64,000 bases of DNA from Melghirimyces algeriensis. Lineage in GTDB: Bacteria > Bacillota > Bacilli > Thermoactinomycetales > DSM-45169. Of the stretch, positions 61,435-64,000 are shown in pieces. The position numbers and the translations under genes are program-made. Below the pieces are notes generated by a model. It was not told the origin of the DNA and did not search any database. It saw only the letters and a list, made by a program, of their open reading frames with translations. Positions within the stretch are counted from its first letter, which is position 1. Each line of letters begins with the position of its first letter. The DNA lies in assembly GCF_900182565.1 (NCBI RefSeq), contig NZ_FXTI01000005.1, forward strand, positions 62,001-126,000. Direction: 5' to 3'.

Positions 61435-62622
61435 TTACAAAAGATCTTGGTACAAACCCTTCATTTTTTCCGCATTCTTTTGCCAAGTGTAGGAGCCGGA
61501 TTCGGAATAGGCGCGCTCACCCATATCGCGGGCCAGTTCTTCATTTTCCACCAACAAAGTGGATAAACAGTGGGCCAATGCTTCCGGATTCTTCGGTTCC
61601 ACCAAAAAACCCGTTTTACGGTGCTGAAGGACCTCGGAAATTCCTCCGACATCCGTCGCCACCACCGGCTTGCCACACCCCATGGCTTCCAAAAGAACGG
61701 ATGGTAACCCTTCACTTAAACTAGGCAGGACAACGACATCACAACTGTTAATCCACCAAGGAATCTCATCGTGTGGTTTCCGTCCCACAAATTGAACGTT
61801 TTTTTGAATCCCGCTTTCCCTCGCCTGTTTCTTTAGTTGGGATCTGAGGGGGCCATCTCCCAACAAATACAATTGAACATCAACAGACTGGTGAATCAGT
61901 TTGGCAAACGCTTGCAAAAGATATTCAATCCCCTTCACTTTATAGAAATTGCCGATAAACAGAACATGCTTTTTCTCCTTTGGCAACCCCAGCTTTTGTC
62001 GAGCTTCATTCAAGGGTCGCGGATAAAAACGTTGCGGATCAAATCCATTGTATATCGTGACCGCCTCCACCCCGGCCACAATCTGTTGAGCATCCCGTTT
62101 CAAACGTTGACTGACTGTTACTACATGATCCAAAGTGCGCAAGGCAGACTCTGTTCGAGCGAAGACACCCCGACTCCGGAATGGATAGATCCGTATATCG
62201 GAGCCGTGAATGGTGCTTACCACCGGAACCTGAAACGTTTTTTTCAGTAGGCTTCCGGCATATCCATCCGGGTAAATGGTATGACAATGAATAAGGTCAA
62301 AGGGAAAACATTCCCTCAGTTTTTCCAGTTTTTCATGCAGTGACTGAAAATAAAGGTATCCATAAGCTTGAAAAAAGAGTCCTCCAGGAAACATCCAGGT
62401 GGGAACATAGCGAATCGGAATGCCATCCATCGTAGCGACTTTGGGAAACCGACGAAATGATCTCCATTTCGGGTAAAACGGAAATCGCGGGATCGGTGAG
62501 ACAACTTGACAATTCACTTCCAACGCTTTTAATGCTTTCACCTGATTGTGCACAAAAATTCCGGACATTGGGTTCGCAGGGTTTGGATACATATGTGAAA
62601 TAACCAGTATATTGAGACTCAT
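61435..62622 (-). CDS. Glycosyltransferase family 4
   Basis: 395 residues. It opens ILVISHMYPNPANPMSGIFV, with HGSDIRIYPF in the acceptor half, and in the donor half LPSLSEGLPSVLLEAMGCGK with PVVATDVGG. It adds a sugar to the repeat unit. An AT-rich gap of 165 bases with the palindrome CATTGTTACAATG separates it from the oxidoreductase gene and may hold a promoter. Confidence 0.9.
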   Translation of the reverse strand: MSLNILVISHMYPNPANPMSGIFVHNQVKALKALEVNCQVVSPIPRFPFYPKWRSFRRFPKVATMDGIPIRYVPTWMFPGGLFFQAYGYLYFQSLHEKLEKLRECFPFDLIHCHTIYPDGYAGSLLKKTFQVPVVSTIHGSDIRIYPFRSRGVFARTESALRTLDHVVTVSQRLKRDAQQIVAGVEAVTIYNGFDPQRFYPRPLNEARQKLGLPKEKKHVLFIGNFYKVKGIEYLLQAFAKLIHQSVDVQLYLLGDGPLRSQLKKQARESGIQKNVQFVGRKPHDEIPWWINSCDVVVLPSLSEGLPSVLLEAMGCGKPVVATDVGGISEVLQHRKTGFLVEPKNPEALAHCLSTLLVENEELARDMGERAYSESGSYTWQKNAEKMKGLYQDLL

Positions 62623-62671
62623 GATGTTAAACGCTCTTCCCTTCTGGCACAGGAACCTCCATCTTTGTGGT

Positions 62672-63736
62672 TCACTGTGGTTTAATGAGATGTTTCACAA
62701 TACGTTGTGATGCATTTCCCTCCCCAAAGATCGGTTTTACATTAGAAAAATCTACCTGGAAATGTTCCGCATGTTGGACGATTTTCCTTTTATCTGATCC
62801 AACCAAGATATTGGCCTTTTGTTCAATGGTTTCCGTCCACTCTGTTTCATCACGCATGGTAATACAAGGAACATTCAGTAAAAACGCTTCTTTTTGAACG
62901 CCTCCCGAATCTGTCAGAATTTTGGATGCATTGGCTTCCAACTGAATCATATCAAGATAACCGACTGGCTCAATCACTTTTAAACGGGGATTGGTAAATG
63001 ACAAGCCAGACTGCTTGATTTTATTTCGAGTTCGGGGGTGAAGCGGCAATACAGCCGGTTTGGAAAGATGATTTAAGGCAGAAACGATGTTTTCTAGGCG
63101 GTGATCCACATCGGTGTTTTCTGCACGATGAAAGGTGACCAACAGGTATTCTTTCGGCTTGATTTCCAACCGTTCCAAAATGTTGGAATGATCCAAGGCA
63201 AGTTTCCGGTTGAATTGTAAAGCATCTGCCATGACATCACCCACATTGTACACTCCCCGTGTTATTCCCTCCGAAGATAAATGCTGTACAGCTGTTGTGG
63301 TTGGACAAAACAGGAGTGTGGATAGTTGATCCGTCAACACTCGGTTAATCTCTTCAGGCATCCGACGATTGAAGCTGCGCAAGCCCGCCTCCACATGAGC
63401 AATCGGAAGATGCATTTTGGATGCTGCCAATGCACCAGCCAGGGTACTGTTGGTATCTCCGTAAACCAATACCCAATCCGGTTTTTCCGTCAACAGGACA
63501 CGTTCCACTTCACTCAACATCTCACCTGTTTGAGCTCCATGGGATTTGGAACCAATCCCTAGGTGATAATCGGGATGCGGAATGTTCAATTCCTTAAAAA
63601 AAATATGAGACATGGATGTATCATAATGTTGACCGGTATGAACCAGAATCTCTTTTCCATAACGACGAAGAGCACGGGATACGGGAGCTGCCTTGATAAA
63701 TTGGGGTCGGGCTCCTACAACGGTTACTACTTTCAT
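62672..63736 (-). CDS. wecB: Non-hydrolysing UDP-GlcNAc 2-epimerase (WecB/WbpI type)
   Basis: 354 residues from ATG 63736 (GGAGGGG). Motifs VVGARPQFIKAAPV, AHVEAGLRSFNRRMPEE and ILTDSGGVQKEA. It epimerises C2, from gluco to manno. With WbpA, B, E and D present, it may act last, on UDP-GlcNAc(3NAc)A to give the manno form as WbpI does, or simply make UDP-ManNAc. It is the first gene of the cluster seen here. Confidence 0.92.
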   Translation of the reverse strand: MKVVTVVGARPQFIKAAPVSRALRRYGKEILVHTGQHYDTSMSHIFFKELNIPHPDYHLGIGSKSHGAQTGEMLSEVERVLLTEKPDWVLVYGDTNSTLAGALAASKMHLPIAHVEAGLRSFNRRMPEEINRVLTDQLSTLLFCPTTTAVQHLSSEGITRGVYNVGDVMADALQFNRKLALDHSNILERLEIKPKEYLLVTFHRAENTDVDHRLENIVSALNHLSKPAVLPLHPRTRNKIKQSGLSFTNPRLKVIEPVGYLDMIQLEANASKILTDSGGVQKEAFLLNVPCITMRDETEWTETIEQKANILVGSDKRKIVQHAEHFQVDFSNVKPIFGEGNASQRIVKHLIKPQ

Positions 63737-63889
63737 ATCAATCCCCTCCAAGAATTATTCGTGGGAAATACAAATGAGCCCTTGTAAAAAACGGATAACC
63801 TTTACCCAAGGTTCCAAAATTCACCCCCTTTTAACCAATTCTTTACAAATAAAAAACAAAGCAATCCCTTATTTGATTTTATTTTCCAA

Positions 63890-63926
63890 AAAAATCAAAA
63901 ACAAGCCCTTTCAACCAGGGCTTGTT
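63890..63926 (-). terminator. Terminator for a gene entering from the right edge
   Basis: AACAAGCCCT pairs with AGGGCTTGTT around seven bases. On the minus strand T-rich sequence follows (TTTTTGATTTTTTT). Confidence 0.85.
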
Positions 63927-63954
63927 CCAACCAACAATCGGTATCTACATATTT

Positions 63955-64000
63955 TTATTCCTGATCCTGAAAGGCAAACAAAAGTTCAGCTTCTGCAACT
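63955..64000 (-). CDS. C-terminal end of a minus-strand gene (partial)
   Basis: The last 14 codons end VAEAELLFAFQDQE and stop at TAA 63957-63955, and a strong terminator follows 29 bases later. Too little is present to name the product. The frame is chosen from the terminator position only. Confidence 0.4.
   Translation of the reverse strand, partial: VAEAELLFAFQDQE

Noticed and set aside
1..64000. tRNA genes, rRNA genes or CRISPR arrays
   Set aside because: No cloverleaf with a GGTTCGANTCC arm, no rRNA-like stretch and no regularly spaced repeats with spacers were noticed.

Overview
The window looks like chromosomal DNA of a low-to-mid G+C Gram-positive rod of the Bacillales. The evidence is the gene order argC-argJ-argB-argD-carA-carB-argF, the linkage of comFA/comFC, hpf, secA and prfB, an LCP ligase beside a YvyE-type protein, S-box control of metNIQ, and strong AGGAGG-type ribosome binding sites. 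A Thermoactinomycetaceae-like source is a guess only. I saw no rRNA, tRNA or CRISPR array.

Layout. 1-2.4 kb: the start of a glutathionylspermidine-synthase-like gene with two small partners, then a DUF4349 lipoprotein. 2.8-7.9 kb is the most interesting region. On the minus strand it holds an AraC/PchR-type regulator, three tiny genes for cysteine-rich peptides with the same cysteine framework, an ABC exporter, a MauE-type membrane protein and a MauD/TlpA-type thioredoxin. Each peptide gene sits in its own ~230-265 bp cassette bounded by ~20 bp inverted repeats of one family. A fourth, truncated cassette lies next to the regulator. I read this as an undescribed disulfide-rich secreted-peptide system carried on repeat-bounded cassettes. 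8.2-12.6 kb: a bacitracin-resistance-type module (response regulator, histidine kinase, BcrA/BcrB-like ABC transporter, UppP-like phosphatase) with four 11-bp-spaced direct repeats in front of the transporter.

12.7-22.4 kb: the complete arginine operon, minus strand, with a promoter and an ARG-box-like sequence. Upstream of it are a terminator and a ~200 bp near-perfect palindrome. 22.9-31.4 kb: mixed single genes (TauE/SafE plus LysR, cytochrome c551, enoyl-CoA hydratase, CvfC-like HEAT protein, DUF1963, an AT-rich island with orphan small genes and a transposase relic, a metallo-beta-lactamase-fold hydrolase). 31.5-42.1 kb: prfB with a programmed +1 frameshift, secA, hpf, a cold shock gene, hup, comFC, comFA, a short glycosyltransferase-like gene and metK. 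A cluster of three perfect DnaA boxes lies between the cold shock gene and hup. 42.2-49.3 kb: an S8 lipoprotein protease, an LCP ligase, yvyE, and metNIQ under a SAM-I riboswitch.

49.4-64 kb: an extracellular or capsular polysaccharide locus, all minus strand apart from one 36-codon gene. It has a set of enzymes fitting synthesis of a UDP-2,3-diacetamido uronic acid (WbpA, B, E, D and a WecB/WbpI-type epimerase), four sugar transferases, a Wzx flippase, a Wzy-type polymerase and a GalE-like epimerase. All product names come from reading translated sequence and motifs by eye; no database search was run.
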